Assembly: GCA_946541955.1 (NCBI GenBank)
Contig: CAMNJZ010000003.1
Coordinates: 1-59,850 of the forward strand
Direction of reading: 5' to 3'
Length of the DNA: 59,850 bases
Origin: an uncultured Lachnospiraceae bacterium
GTDB taxonomy: Bacteria; Bacillota; Clostridia; Lachnospirales; Lachnospiraceae
Shown here piece by piece: positions 9,175-17,998 of the stretch. Position 1 is the stretch's first letter, and each line of letters starts with the position of its first letter. The translations under genes were made by a program, and so were the position numbers. The notes beneath the pieces are model-generated. The model saw nothing but the letters and a program-made list of their open reading frames with translations. It made no database searches and was not told where the DNA came from.

Positions 9175-9334
9175 TGTTATACCCCTTTCTGACCATACAT
9201 ATATTTTTGCTATGATGGCGCCCGCCCAGGCGGCGCCTCAGGATCTTCGCCTTTTATTCTACTGCATTTATCAGCACTCTGCACTGAATCCTGTAAAGAT
9301 TTAATAAAAATTTCTCCCTTTTTCACAAGGCGCC

Positions 9335-9652
9335 TCAGGGCGTCCCAAAGAGCCTTTCATGCTCCGCGTGGAGCCAGTCGCTGACCTGGTCCAGGCCCTC
9401 GGCCGAGAACTCAAAGTCCTTTGCCGTTTTCTCTTCGGCAGGGGTCGACGCCCAGTTCATGGGCCCTGTCCAGTATTCGGCCCGCAGGACCGCCGGCCCC
9501 CTCTTGTCGGCCGGAACATAGAAGACATGCTCCAGGGGATCTCTGGCCACCCGGAACCGCATGCCCTGGTAGCTGCCGTAGTTGGCTTCCCCATACAGGT
9601 AATAGAGGATCCCGTAAAGGTCCTTCCGGATGGGATCGGTCATATCCGCCAT
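9335..9652 (-). CDS. Small hypothetical protein
   Basis: I do not recognise this 105-aa protein. It is probably soluble and mixed alpha/beta, with no signal peptide or membrane segment. The N-terminal part has a helical 'DPIRKDLYGILYYLYGEANYG' stretch. The middle is strand-like ('MRFRVARDPLEHVFYVPAD', 'AVLRAEYWTGPMNW') and the end is a helix ('LDQVSDWLHAEHERLFG'). The ATG at 9652 is preferred because GGAGG lies seven bases upstream; the longer frame reaching 9730 has no such support. The gene sits alone between the isomerase/oxidoreductase pair and the RND pump terminator, with an apparent promoter of its own near 9810. Confidence 0.65.
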   Translation of the reverse strand: MADMTDPIRKDLYGILYYLYGEANYGSYQGMRFRVARDPLEHVFYVPADKRGPAVLRAEYWTGPMNWASTPAEEKTAKDFEFSAEGLDQVSDWLHAEHERLFGTP

Positions 9653-9809
9653 ATATTTTCCTCCTGTCCTGATTTCCTCCAAAATGGCCCTCCAGGGCCC
9701 TTTTCCTTGCCGCGCCGGGAAGATATCCAAAAGCCCGCAGAAAGCGCTCTAAGGGGCGTTTAGGCCCTGTTCCCGGCCTGCCAGGCTTTTCTCCCCGGCC
9801 GGCCGTTCC

Positions 9810-9818
9810 AGTATACCA
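9810..9818 (-). promoter_or_regulatory. Possible extended -10 upstream of the small hypothetical gene
   Basis: The minus strand reads TGG-TATACT. It lies about 155 bases before the hypothetical gene's ATG and just past the RND terminator. No clear -35. The stretch between this site and the gene (9665-9809) shows nothing else I can name. Confidence 0.35.
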
Positions 9819-9842
9819 CCTGGCCCCCAAAAAGGGAAACAG

Positions 9843-9874
9843 GAAAGCCGGCCCCCTGCCTGGGACCGGCTTTC
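9843..9874 (-). terminator. Terminator of the RND permease gene
   Basis: A nine-bp stem (GAAAGCCGG / CCGGCTTTC) starts about 20 bases after the stop codon. The minus-strand transcript then continues through CTGTTTCCCTTTTT. Confidence 0.7.
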
Positions 9875-9894
9875 TGACTTTACAATAAAACTTT

Positions 9895-12800
9895 TCAGGC
9901 TTTCCCTGCCCGCTCGGCAGCAAGCTGCTCGAGGAACTCGGCTGCATCGTCGGGGACTTTATCCAGATCGTCTCCGGTGTCGATGTCGCTGGGCTGCTTA
10001 CGGAAGAGGATATCGTACATGATGGGAATGATATAAAGGGTCATGAGGGTGCCGTAGATCAGGCCGGCCGCAATGACGATGGCCATGCCCCTTCCCATCT
10101 GGCTGCCCATGCCGGAGCCGAAGATCAGCTGGCTCATGGCCAGGATGGTGGTCAGGGCTGTCATCAGGATGGGCCGCATACGGGTCTGGCCCGTCGCCAC
10201 CAGTGCGTCGCGCCTTTCCAGGCCGCCCTTTCTCAGCTCATTGGCATAGTCGACAAAGACGATACCGTTGTTGACGACCGTACCCATCAGGATGGCAAAG
10301 CCCATCAGGGAAAGGAGGGAGAGCTGCTCTCCTGCCGCCATCAGGCCCAGCATGCCGCCGGTAAAGGCCAGCGGAATGGTGAAGATGATGATGAAGGGCG
10401 AAAGCAGGCTCTGGAATTCGGCCACCATGACCATGTAGATGAACATGAAGGCCAGAAGGATCAGCTCGATCATCTGCCTGAGCATGTCGTTGACCTGGCT
10501 GGCTTCACCCTCGATCTCGATGGTATAGCCGCGGGGCGTCTCATAGGCGTCCAGGTCCTTCTGCAGCTCTCTGGAGAGCAGGGTCGTGTTGTAGCCTTCC
10601 TTCAGCGTCGCGGAAACGCTCAGGTAGGAGGCCAGGTTCTTGCGGCGGACGGAGCTGAGGGAATCAGTGGTCTCCAGGGTCGCGAATTCGCGCAGCTTGT
10701 GGACGGTGGATTCCTCCTCCTCTTCCTCCTTGTCCTCTTCTTCCTCCGCTTCGCCTCCCATCATGGCCATCATGGCTTCCATGGAGGAGGCGCCGCCTGC
10801 GCCTGTCATGGAAGCGCCCATGGAGCCCTTGGAACCGCTCATGGAGGCGGCCGCGGAATCAAATTCCATTTCCATCAGATTCTCCCGCATGAGAGGATCC
10901 GTTTCATCCAGGATCAGAACGTCATAGTCCGTATCTCCCACCGTGATGGTGGTGCTGGTCACGGAGGTGCTGAGTCTGGCAGCGATCTGGCCGTAGACCT
11001 GGGCCACTGTCAGGCCATAGGACATGGCCTTGTCCTTGTCGATGACCAGGTGAAGGGCCGCTTCCGTTTCTTCCTCCAGGCCCGAGACCGTATCCACGCC
11101 CTCGAGCTTTTCGATCATGGCGCTGACGTCCTTGCTGATCTCCTCGATCTTCTCCAGGTCTGTTCCGTAAATGTTGACGGTCAGGCCCGAGGAAATGAGG
11201 GCGCTGGTGTCGCTCATGCTGCCTCCGTTGGAGACTGTGATCTCCGCGTCGATCCCGGAAACGGCTTTTTCGATGTCGGCGCAGATCCGGTCCATGTCAT
11301 CGGAGAAGGCGGCGCCTTCCGCAGGTCTGACATAGCACAGATAGGAGCCGTAGCTGTCGGAGGCAGCTCCGAAGGATCCCAGAAGGCCTGCGGTGGAGCC
11401 GGAGTCCATGATGCCCACGTCTCCGATGCCTTCCACGCCCCGGATGGCCTCCATGACCTGGTCGGCCTTGGCGTGGGATTCTTCTCTTTCATCCTCCTCA
11501 GGGGTCACGATGGTGACCTGAATGTCGTCGCCGTTCATTTCAGGCAGGACAACGATGCCGGTGGTGGCCACGCGGGCGATGCAGAGGACCAGCAGAATGA
11601 TGGCCAGGGCCAGGGGGATCAGCTTATGGGACAGGCACCAGCGGAGACTGGCGGCGTAGGCCGCCTGGACCTTCTCCATGATCCCGTTCCTCTTGGGTTT
11701 TGCGTTTTTGAGCAGGGTGGAGCCTGCCGCAGGGACCACCGTCATGGCTACGATCAGGGAAGCCATCAGACAGTAGGTAATGGACAGGGCCAGGGGGATC
11801 AGAAGGGATCTGACCGTACCCTTGGTAAAGACCATGGGCGCGAAAACGCAGACCGTGGTCAGGGTGGAGGCTATGATGGAGCCGCTGACCTGCCTGGCAC
11901 CCTGGACGGCCGCACGGGGCGCCGCCAGGCCTCTGCCCCGAAGCCGGAAGATATTCTCCATGACAACGATGGAGTTGTCCACCAGCATGCCGATGCCCAG
12001 GGACAGGCCCGAAAGGGTCATGATGTTGAGGGACAGGCCGCTGAAATACATGAGCAGCAGGGCGCACATGACGGAAAGGGGAATACTGATGCCTACCACC
12101 AGGGTGGGCCGCACGTCCTTGAGGAAGAGGGCCAGGATCACGATGGCCAGCAGGGCGCCAAGGCCCATGCTCCTTAAAATGTCCTCCACAATGATGGAGA
12201 TATAGGAGCCCTGGTCCATCAGGGTCACCAGGTTGAGGCCCCCGTCCCGCTCCTCCAGCTCCGAAACAGCCTGGGCGATGTTGCGGGATACCTCATTGGT
12301 ACCGGCTGAGGAGCCCTTGTAAACAGAAAGCAGGATGGCCGGATTTCCGTTCAGGCTGGCGTAGCTCTTGCCCGCGTTGTCTGTCACGGTGATGTCCGCC
12401 ACGTCGCTCAGACGCACGACGCCGACGCCGTCAACGTCGCACAGAAGGGCCTGGGCGATGTCATCCGAGGATTCAAACTCGTCTCCAATCTTCAAAAGCC
12501 AGGAATTGTCCCTGGCGTCGCTGATATAGCCCGCCGGCATGGAGAAGTTCTGGGCGTAGATCATGGAGGAAAGGGTATTCATGTTGAGCAGGGCGTTCAG
12601 ATTGGCTGCCTCCAGGGTCTGCTCCTTGGTGGTTTCAAACTGGGTCTGGGCGTTCTTGAGCTGGGTCTGGGCGCTCAGCAGCTGGTTTGCCGCAGTAGAG
12701 AATCCGACGGCGGCGGAAAGCTGAGCCTGGGTCAGGCCGCCGAAAATAGCCTCCATGGAATCCAGCACGGAAGGGATCCTGTCCACAGATCCCTGCAGGG

Positions 12801-14166
12801 CGCCAAGGCCCCCTGTCACGGCCGCGATGGGATCCACCATCTGGCCGCCCGTATCCATGGCCCGGATCTGGTTCACGAGAGCTTCGATCTTGGGCGTGAC
12901 GGTCGCCAGCTTGGTGGCGGCATTCAGCAGACTGGAAATGGATCCCCCGTCCAGGACTGCGGAAGCATCCCGCAAGGTGGCAACAATGTCCTCGATCTGC
13001 TCCCTGACGCCGGATGCACTGATGGTGGACGCGGCCTGGGCCGCCGTCTCGGCCACCTTGGCAGCCGCTTCCTCCATCCTGGCTCTGGCGGCTGTCACAT
13101 CAGTCTGGGCCTCGGTCAGGGCCTGGGCTGCCAGATCTGCGGCCTCCTGCAGGCCTGCAAGGGCCTCTTCAGAAGCTTCCTCCCCGGCGGCGGCCAGATC
13201 TTCCATGGCCTTGTTGTAGGCCTCCTGGGCCTCCTGCAGGGCGGCGGTAAAGGTATTGACATCTGCAACAGCCTCGTCGTAGGCCTTCTGGGCGTCCTCC
13301 GCCGCACTGCGGGCGGTTTCGGAGGCTTCATTGATGGAGTCCACGGATCCCTGCAGGGACTGGACTCTGTCGATCAGACTTCCGATGCCGGACTTCAGGG
13401 CCGTGGACAGGGACTTTACAGGCTGGTCCAGGGCGCCGAAGATCCCAGAGGCCATGGTGGAGCCAAAGGAGGATTCCTGGCTTTCCAGGGTCCTCTGTCC
13501 GCTTTCCACCTGCGCCAGGGCATCGTCCAGCTGCTTCTGGGCTTCGTCCAGCTTGTCCTGGGCTTCCTTCTGCAGCTTTTCATTCAGAGAATCGATCTTG
13601 TCCTTATTGAGTCTGACCTCCACGGTCTTGTCCACAAGGCCGATGGCCGTGACTCTGGCAACGCCCTCCTGGCGTTCCATGTAGGGCAGGAGGGTCCTTT
13701 CCACGTAATCGGAAAGCTCATAAATATCATATCCTTCCCGCTCGACGCCAACGTAGGCCGTCGCCAGCATATCCATGCTGATCTCCAGAATGGTGGGCGT
13801 CGTGGCCGTATCGGGAAGATTGCCGGAGATCTGGTCAATGGAGCTGGAAACCCTGACCATGGCGGAATCCATGTCGGTACCGTCGACAAATTCCAGCTGG
13901 ACCATGGAGAAGTTCTCAGAGCTGACGGAATATACGTTTTCCACATTGGAAACGGTTCCCAGCGCATTTTCCATGGGTTCGCTGATCTCCTTACGAACCT
14001 TCTCGGGACTGGCCCCGGGATAGGTGGTGATGACCATCAGATACGGGAGCGAAAGCTCCGGCAGCAAATCCAGAGGCATCTTTGTAAAGGATACGATGCC
14101 GAGGACTATGACGGCGATCACAGCCACCAGGATCGTAAAGGGTTTTTTAACACTGAATCTTTCCAT
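9895..14166 (-). CDS. RND-family efflux permease with large coiled-coil and Met/Glu-rich insertions
   Basis: This is a proton-driven inner-membrane pump of the AcrB/HAE1 type, 1423 aa against the usual 1000-1050. Recognisable parts are TM1 (residues 10-30), the porter segment with 'YPGASPEKV', the TM2-TM6 block ('ALFLKDVRPTLVVGISIPLSV', 'GIGMLVDNSIVVMENI' carrying the Asp proton relay), and the second-half counterpart ('MGTVVNNGIVFVDYAN'). Two insertions stand out. Residues about 195-535 form an Ala/Glu/Gln-rich helical segment with heptad-like repeats. Residues about 1100-1156 are a Ser/Met/Gly tract followed by an almost pure Glu run. The start is placed at ATG 14166 (MERFSVKKPFTI), the usual cytoplasmic beginning of the family. 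No adaptor gene is adjacent. The substrate is unknown. Confidence 0.9.
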   Translation of the reverse strand: MERFSVKKPFTILVAVIAVIVLGIVSFTKMPLDLLPELSLPYLMVITTYPGASPEKVRKEISEPMENALGTVSNVENVYSVSSENFSMVQLEFVDGTDMDSAMVRVSSSIDQISGNLPDTATTPTILEISMDMLATAYVGVEREGYDIYELSDYVERTLLPYMERQEGVARVTAIGLVDKTVEVRLNKDKIDSLNEKLQKEAQDKLDEAQKQLDDALAQVESGQRTLESQESSFGSTMASGIFGALDQPVKSLSTALKSGIGSLIDRVQSLQGSVDSINEASETARSAAEDAQKAYDEAVADVNTFTAALQEAQEAYNKAMEDLAAAGEEASEEALAGLQEAADLAAQALTEAQTDVTAARARMEEAAAKVAETAAQAASTISASGVREQIEDIVATLRDASAVLDGGSISSLLNAATKLATVTPKIEALVNQIRAMDTGGQMVDPIAAVTGGLGALQGSVDRIPSVLDSMEAIFGGLTQAQLSAAVGFSTAANQLLSAQTQLKNAQTQFETTKEQTLEAANLNALLNMNTLSSMIYAQNFSMPAGYISDARDNSWLLKIGDEFESSDDIAQALLCDVDGVGVVRLSDVADITVTDNAGKSYASLNGNPAILLSVYKGSSAGTNEVSRNIAQAVSELEERDGGLNLVTLMDQGSYISIIVEDILRSMGLGALLAIVILALFLKDVRPTLVVGISIPLSVMCALLLMYFSGLSLNIMTLSGLSLGIGMLVDNSIVVMENIFRLRGRGLAAPRAAVQGARQVSGSIIASTLTTVCVFAPMVFTKGTVRSLLIPLALSITYCLMASLIVAMTVVPAAGSTLLKNAKPKRNGIMEKVQAAYAASLRWCLSHKLIPLALAIILLVLCIARVATTGIVVLPEMNGDDIQVTIVTPEEDEREESHAKADQVMEAIRGVEGIGDVGIMDSGSTAGLLGSFGAASDSYGSYLCYVRPAEGAAFSDDMDRICADIEKAVSGIDAEITVSNGGSMSDTSALISSGLTVNIYGTDLEKIEEISKDVSAMIEKLEGVDTVSGLEEETEAALHLVIDKDKAMSYGLTVAQVYGQIAARLSTSVTSTTITVGDTDYDVLILDETDPLMRENLMEMEFDSAAASMSGSKGSMGASMTGAGGASSMEAMMAMMGGEAEEEEDKEEEEEESTVHKLREFATLETTDSLSSVRRKNLASYLSVSATLKEGYNTTLLSRELQKDLDAYETPRGYTIEIEGEASQVNDMLRQMIELILLAFMFIYMVMVAEFQSLLSPFIIIFTIPLAFTGGMLGLMAAGEQLSLLSLMGFAILMGTVVNNGIVFVDYANELRKGGLERRDALVATGQTRMRPILMTALTTILAMSQLIFGSGMGSQMGRGMAIVIAAGLIYGTLMTLYIIPIMYDILFRKQPSDIDTGDDLDKVPDDAAEFLEQLAAERAGKA

Positions 14167-14202
14167 ACTTCGATCTTTCCAAGTCAGGTTGCAGGGTGAA
14201 AC

Positions 14203-14208
14203 ATTATA
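14203..14208 (-). promoter_or_regulatory. Possible proximal -10 for the RND permease
   Basis: A perfect TATAAT on the minus strand lies 37 bases before the ATG. The nearest -35-like hexamer (TTGCAT) is 20 bases away, longer than ideal. Confidence 0.35.
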
Positions 14209-14373
14209 CAACTGTTAAAAATAGCATAATGCAATCCAATTGTGGAAAATTTTTTATGAACAATTCGTGAATTACGCATCAAAAAACAGTGTTAGGCAAA
14301 ATCCCCGGTTCCCAGTCCCTCTGCCCCCTTTTTTCTCCAAATCTGTGTCCAAACGGGCTGAAAACGTCTAAAA

Positions 14374-14403
14374 ATTGTTAATTGACTGACTCAGTCAGTC
14401 AAT
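14374..14403 (-). promoter_or_regulatory. Palindromic TetR-type operator overlapping a promoter upstream of the RND permease
   Basis: Positions 14381-14403 form a perfect odd-length palindrome centred on 14392, with arms TTGACTGACT and AGTCAGTCAA. This has the form of operators bound by TetR-family repressors of efflux genes. On the minus strand its end supplies a -35 (TTGACT, 14397-14402), followed after 17 bases by AACAAT (14374-14379), so a bound repressor would cover the promoter. The rest of the gap is empty: 14209-14373 and 14404-14618 hold no gene I can support. Confidence 0.65.
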
Positions 14404-14618
14404 ATACGCCGTTTTGACTGCAAAGTCCGCCTGTCTCAGAGACCGCTTTTCTCTCCTTTTCATCCTTTCGAAGGCCCGGGCCGGCCATCCGATTCTGTCC
14501 TTTAAGGCATGGATCCCCCACCGTTTTGCTGCTTCGGCCTTTCCCCTGAGCCATACCGGCACCACGCAGCAGATGCCGCCCGGCGATGCGGCATTCGTTT
14601 GGTCACTGCTAAGGAAAA

Positions 14619-14646
14619 AGAGCTCCAGGCCGTAGCCTGGAGCTCT
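14619..14646 (-). terminator. Terminator of the division cluster (after ftsZ)
   Basis: A perfect 12-bp stem (AGAGCTCCAGGC / GCCTGGAGCTCT) with a CGTA loop begins 35 bases past the ftsZ stop. A T-tract follows on the minus strand. A second T-tract on the plus side makes it look bidirectional. Confidence 0.85.
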
Positions 14647-14681
14647 GGTTTTTTTAATATTCAGATTTCGCTTTACGAGGA

Positions 14682-15821
14682 TCAGCGTCCGTTGTTCTTC
14701 AGGAAGGAAGGAATCTCCACGCCCTGGTTTGAAGATGCAGGTCTCTGCTGAGGTCTTCTCTGCTGAGTCTGCTGACCCTGTCTCTTGGTATAGTTTCCAC
14801 TGCCGCTGTAGGAAGAGCTGTTGTTTCCGCTGTAGGAATTGCTTCCGCTGTAAACAGGGATATCTGTTGTCTTCTGGCCGATACCGGTTGCGATCACAGT
14901 GATGTTGCAGGCATCGGTGTTGCTCTCGTCATACATGGAACCGAAGATGATGTTGACATCCTCTCCTGCCTGCTCCTGGATGTAGCCGACTGCTTCGGAA
15001 GCGTCGGTCAGGGAGATATCGCCGGAGATGTTGACGATCACATCGGTCGCACCGCTGACAGAGGTCTCCAGCAGAGGAGACTCGACTGCCATCTTGACTG
15101 CGTCGATTGCCTTGGTCTCGCCCTTGCCATAGCCGATACCGATATGGGCAATGCCCTTATCGCGCATGACAGTCTGCACGTCTGCGAAGTCAAGGTTGAT
15201 AATAGCGGGAACATTGATCAGGTCCGTGATGCCCTGCACTGCCTGCTGCAGCACTTCATCCGCTTTCTTCAGAGCTTCGGGCAGAGTAGTCCTTCTGTCC
15301 ATGATCTGCAGAAGCTTGTCATTGGGAATAACGATCAGGGTATCTACGTTCTCCTGGATCTTCTCAATGCCCTGCAGGGCCTTGGACATACGGCTCTTTG
15401 CTTCAAAGCTGAAAGGCTTTGTTACAACGCCAACGGTCAGGATGCCCTGATCCTTGGCCAGCTTTGCAACGACAGGAGCAGCACCCGTGCCGGTTCCGCC
15501 GCCCATACCACAGGTAACGAAGACCATGTCTGCACCCTTGATGGCTTCAGCGATCTCATCTGCAGTTTCCTCGGCAGCCTTCATGCCTACCTCGGGATTT
15601 GCACCGGCGCCCAGGCCCTTGGTCAGCTTCTCGCCGATCTGGATCAGCTTGGGAGCTCTGCAGTAATGGAGTGCCTGCACATCGGTATTGACTCCGATGA
15701 ATTCCACATCCGTTACATCAACGTCTACCATTCTGTTGACTGCATTGTTTCCTGCACCGCCAACACCAACCACTTTTATCTTACAAGCGGGTTCAGCTTC
15801 GTTCGTCTTAATTTCAAGCAC
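14682..15821 (-). CDS. ftsZ: Cell division GTPase FtsZ
   Basis: This tubulin homologue forms the division ring. The 379 aa contain the GTP-binding signature GGGTGTG (residues 107-113), the N-terminal nucleotide-binding [13 protein letters not shown], and the T7 loop NLDFADV. A Ser/Tyr/Asn and Gln-rich linker is followed by the conserved C-terminal peptide (IPSFLKN) that docks FtsA/SepF-type partners. The start is GTG at 15821 with AAAGGAGG eight bases upstream. ftsZ is the last gene of the cluster and also has its own likely promoter at 15879-15907, so it can be expressed above the level of the upstream genes. No ftsA is present next to it. Confidence 0.97.
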   Translation of the reverse strand: MLEIKTNEAEPACKIKVVGVGGAGNNAVNRMVDVDVTDVEFIGVNTDVQALHYCRAPKLIQIGEKLTKGLGAGANPEVGMKAAEETADEIAEAIKGADMVFVTCGMGGGTGTGAAPVVAKLAKDQGILTVGVVTKPFSFEAKSRMSKALQGIEKIQENVDTLIVIPNDKLLQIMDRRTTLPEALKKADEVLQQAVQGITDLINVPAIINLDFADVQTVMRDKGIAHIGIGYGKGETKAIDAVKMAVESPLLETSVSGATDVIVNISGDISLTDASEAVGYIQEQAGEDVNIIFGSMYDESNTDACNITVIATGIGQKTTDIPVYSGSNSYSGNNSSSYSGSGNYTKRQGQQTQQRRPQQRPASSNQGVEIPSFLKNNGR

Positions 15822-15878
15822 GGTAAGCTCCTCCTTTAAAAATTTTACAATTTTGTTAAATTTCTGCTAACGACAATA

Positions 15879-15907
15879 ATATTACAGAGCAATTTGTAAA
15901 AAATCAA
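15879..15907 (-). promoter_or_regulatory. ftsZ proximal promoter
   Basis: The minus strand has TTGATT (15902-15907), a 17-base spacer and TAATAT (15879-15884). It lies in an AT-rich gap between ftsQ and ftsZ, about 58 bases before the ftsZ GTG. Confidence 0.6.
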
Positions 15908-15916
15908 TCAGTTTTT

Positions 15917-16738
15917 TTATCTTTTTTTCTGCAAAATGATGATATTTTTTTCTGACGTGTATGTCATTAAATTGATGACGCCCGTTCTTCCCTGTAATTC
16001 CGGCATAAGTCCTGCAAGTCTGGACAATTTCAGGTCATAATTTTCGTCCTGCCCCAGGATCACATCGATGTCTCCAAGGTCGATGGTGATGCTGGCGGAG
16101 GGGTCGGAGCTGAGATTACTGACACTAATGTCATATTTTGCCATGGTGTGCAGGGCGTGCAGAGCAGCGCTCAGACCGAAGGGATTGTCCACGATCAGCT
16201 TTTCTCCCTTGACAGCCTCTTCTGCTTCGACGCCTTCGATCCTCGGAACTCCAAAGATGGTCTTCATGGACCGCTCCACAACGATGCCGGCTTCGTCTAC
16301 ATAGATGTTGCTGTCTCCGGCATCGATATAGCCGGCCAGCTTCTTCTCATGTACGACGATGTTGACCTCGACGGGACTGAGCATCTGAATGTCAATGGAT
16401 TCAACGAAAGCCATGTCATCTACGGACCGGTTGTGGTAGAGGAGGGAAAGGGCGAAGCTGTTTTCTCCAAAAAAGCCCTTCTGTACATACTCTGTCATCT
16501 CATCATTGGTATAGATGGTGTTTCCGATCACATGCGTCTTATGCACATTGAAGAAGGTCACCAGGATCGCTGCGATCACGGTAACGGCCAGGGCCAGGGT
16601 CAGAGCCAGATTTCTGGGCGTAAGAAGGGGGACGATGTCCGCGCCTTCCGCTGCGCGCAGTCTGCCGGCAGCCACTGCCGCCGCTTTGCTTCCTGCCCCG
16701 TATTTATTTGTTCTGAAGTCTTTTCCTGTGCCTTTCAT
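15917..16738 (-). CDS. ftsQ: Cell division protein FtsQ/DivIB
   Basis: This is a bitopic divisome protein of 273 aa that links FtsL and other partners to the septal synthase. A basic cytoplasmic N-terminus is followed by one membrane helix (about residues 50-70, 'LALTLALAVTVIAAILVTFF'). A POTRA domain follows (VIGNTIYTNDEMTEYV to about 145) and then the FtsQ/DivIB beta region. The ATG at 16738 is favoured because GGAGG lies eight bases upstream; the GTG nine bases earlier overlaps that site. It is preceded by ftsW (48 bp) and followed by ftsZ, as in Firmicutes division clusters. Confidence 0.88.
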   Translation of the reverse strand: MKGTGKDFRTNKYGAGSKAAAVAAGRLRAAEGADIVPLLTPRNLALTLALAVTVIAAILVTFFNVHKTHVIGNTIYTNDEMTEYVQKGFFGENSFALSLLYHNRSVDDMAFVESIDIQMLSPVEVNIVVHEKKLAGYIDAGDSNIYVDEAGIVVERSMKTIFGVPRIEGVEAEEAVKGEKLIVDNPFGLSAALHALHTMAKYDISVSNLSSDPSASITIDLGDIDVILGQDENYDLKLSRLAGLMPELQGRTGVINLMTYTSEKNIIILQKKR

Positions 16739-16786
16739 ACGACGCACCTCCGGGCTTCCGAAGAATTTGGTTAAATCCGATTTGAA

Positions 16787-17980
16787 TTAATCTGATTTTT
16801 TGATTCCGATTCCCCTGGATACGCTGATCACGACGCCGACCTCGGCCAGCAGCAGGAGGATCGAAGTGCCTCCGTAGCTGATAAAAGGAAGGGTCACGCC
16901 CGTATTGGGGATGGTATTGGTTACGACCGCAATGTTCAGGATGACCTGGACTGCGATGTGGGTCAGGACCCCGATGACCAGAAGGGCACCGTAAAGATCC
17001 CTGGTATTATTTGCAATCATCACGAAGCGCAGGATCAGGAAGAGATAGAGCAGCATCAGGCTGATGGCTCCAAAGAGTCCCAGCTCTTCGCATATGATTG
17101 AAAAAATCATGTCATTCTGCAGCTCAGGCACATGGCCCAGCTTCTGCAGTGACTGGCCCAGCCCCTTGCCGAAGAGGCCGCCGGAGCCGATGGCGTAGAG
17201 GGCCTGCAGGGTCTGATAGGCTTTATCGTCGGCGTAGGCCTGCGGATTCAGCCAGGCCAGGATACGCTCGCCGCGGAAGTCCGCCGTTACGCCGGTCTCC
17301 GCTGCCCTTCTTACGGTGCTGGCGATCCAGTAGATCCCGGCGCCGCCCACCAGGGCCCCCAGAGCGATGAATCGTTTGTAGTAGGGACAGGCCACAAAGA
17401 GCATTCCCATGACGATGGCCATGACGATGATGGCCGAGCTCATATTTCTTGTGATCCGCCAGATCAGCAGTGCTGCGAAGGAGGACGGGACCAGGGGGAG
17501 CAGAAAGCCCCGCCAGGTGGCGATCCTGTGGCCCAGGGAATCGATCATGGAGGCTGTCAGAAAAATCACGCCTGCCTTAACGATCTCCGCCGGCTGTACA
17601 TTGAAATATTTGAAATCCAGCCACCTGGTGGCGCCGTTGGCGCTGTAGCCCAGAGGCGTCAGCGTCAGAAGGACCGAGATAATGGAGGCCAGATATACCG
17701 GAACTGCCAGCCTTTTGGTAATGGAGTAGGGAAAGATGGCTGCCACGATCATGATGAGCAGGCCCACCACCATATATCTGAACTGGTTCCGGAAGTAGAA
17801 CATCGAGTCATCGTTCAGGACCTGTCCCTGATAGGAGGTGATCGAATAGAGCATGATCAGTCCGAACAGGAGCAGGGCAAAGATAATGAAGACCAGCGTA
17901 TAATCATGGAAAGGAACTCTTCCGTCTGATTTGGCCGCTTCAAGTCCTCTTTTTCTCGTTTTCGGTTTGAAAAAAGGCAT
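16787..17980 (-). CDS. ftsW: SEDS peptidoglycan glycosyltransferase FtsW/SpoVE
   Basis: This polytopic lipid II polymerase has 397 aa and about ten membrane helices. Family landmarks are visible: the early 'MLYSITSYQGQ' helix end, 'GGLFGKGLGQS', 'HVPELQNDMIFSIICEELG' (the periplasmic loop), and the C-terminal 'NTGVTLPFISYGGTS' signature. It should work with the class B PBP encoded two genes upstream and with the FtsQ/FtsL proteins of the same cluster. ATG with AAGGAAG upstream, 18 bp after mraY. Position in the cluster favours FtsW; a SpoVE-type sporulation role cannot be told apart from sequence alone. Confidence 0.93.
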   Translation of the reverse strand: MPFFKPKTRKRGLEAAKSDGRVPFHDYTLVFIIFALLLFGLIMLYSITSYQGQVLNDDSMFYFRNQFRYMVVGLLIMIVAAIFPYSITKRLAVPVYLASIISVLLTLTPLGYSANGATRWLDFKYFNVQPAEIVKAGVIFLTASMIDSLGHRIATWRGFLLPLVPSSFAALLIWRITRNMSSAIIVMAIVMGMLFVACPYYKRFIALGALVGGAGIYWIASTVRRAAETGVTADFRGERILAWLNPQAYADDKAYQTLQALYAIGSGGLFGKGLGQSLQKLGHVPELQNDMIFSIICEELGLFGAISLMLLYLFLILRFVMIANNTRDLYGALLVIGVLTHIAVQVILNIAVVTNTIPNTGVTLPFISYGGTSILLLLAEVGVVISVSRGIGIKKSD

Positions 17981-17998
17981 AGAATCTTCCTTATTGAA

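Noticed and set aside
10699-12177. 492-codon plus-strand frame opposite the RND permease
   Set aside because: Antisense shadow of the real gene; low-complexity Gly/His/Asp protein with no recognisable fold or start signal.
14414-14635. 73-codon plus-strand frame in the gap before ftsZ
   Set aside because: No ribosome site, no family resemblance, and it runs into the ftsZ terminator hairpin. The gap is better explained by the operator and terminator.
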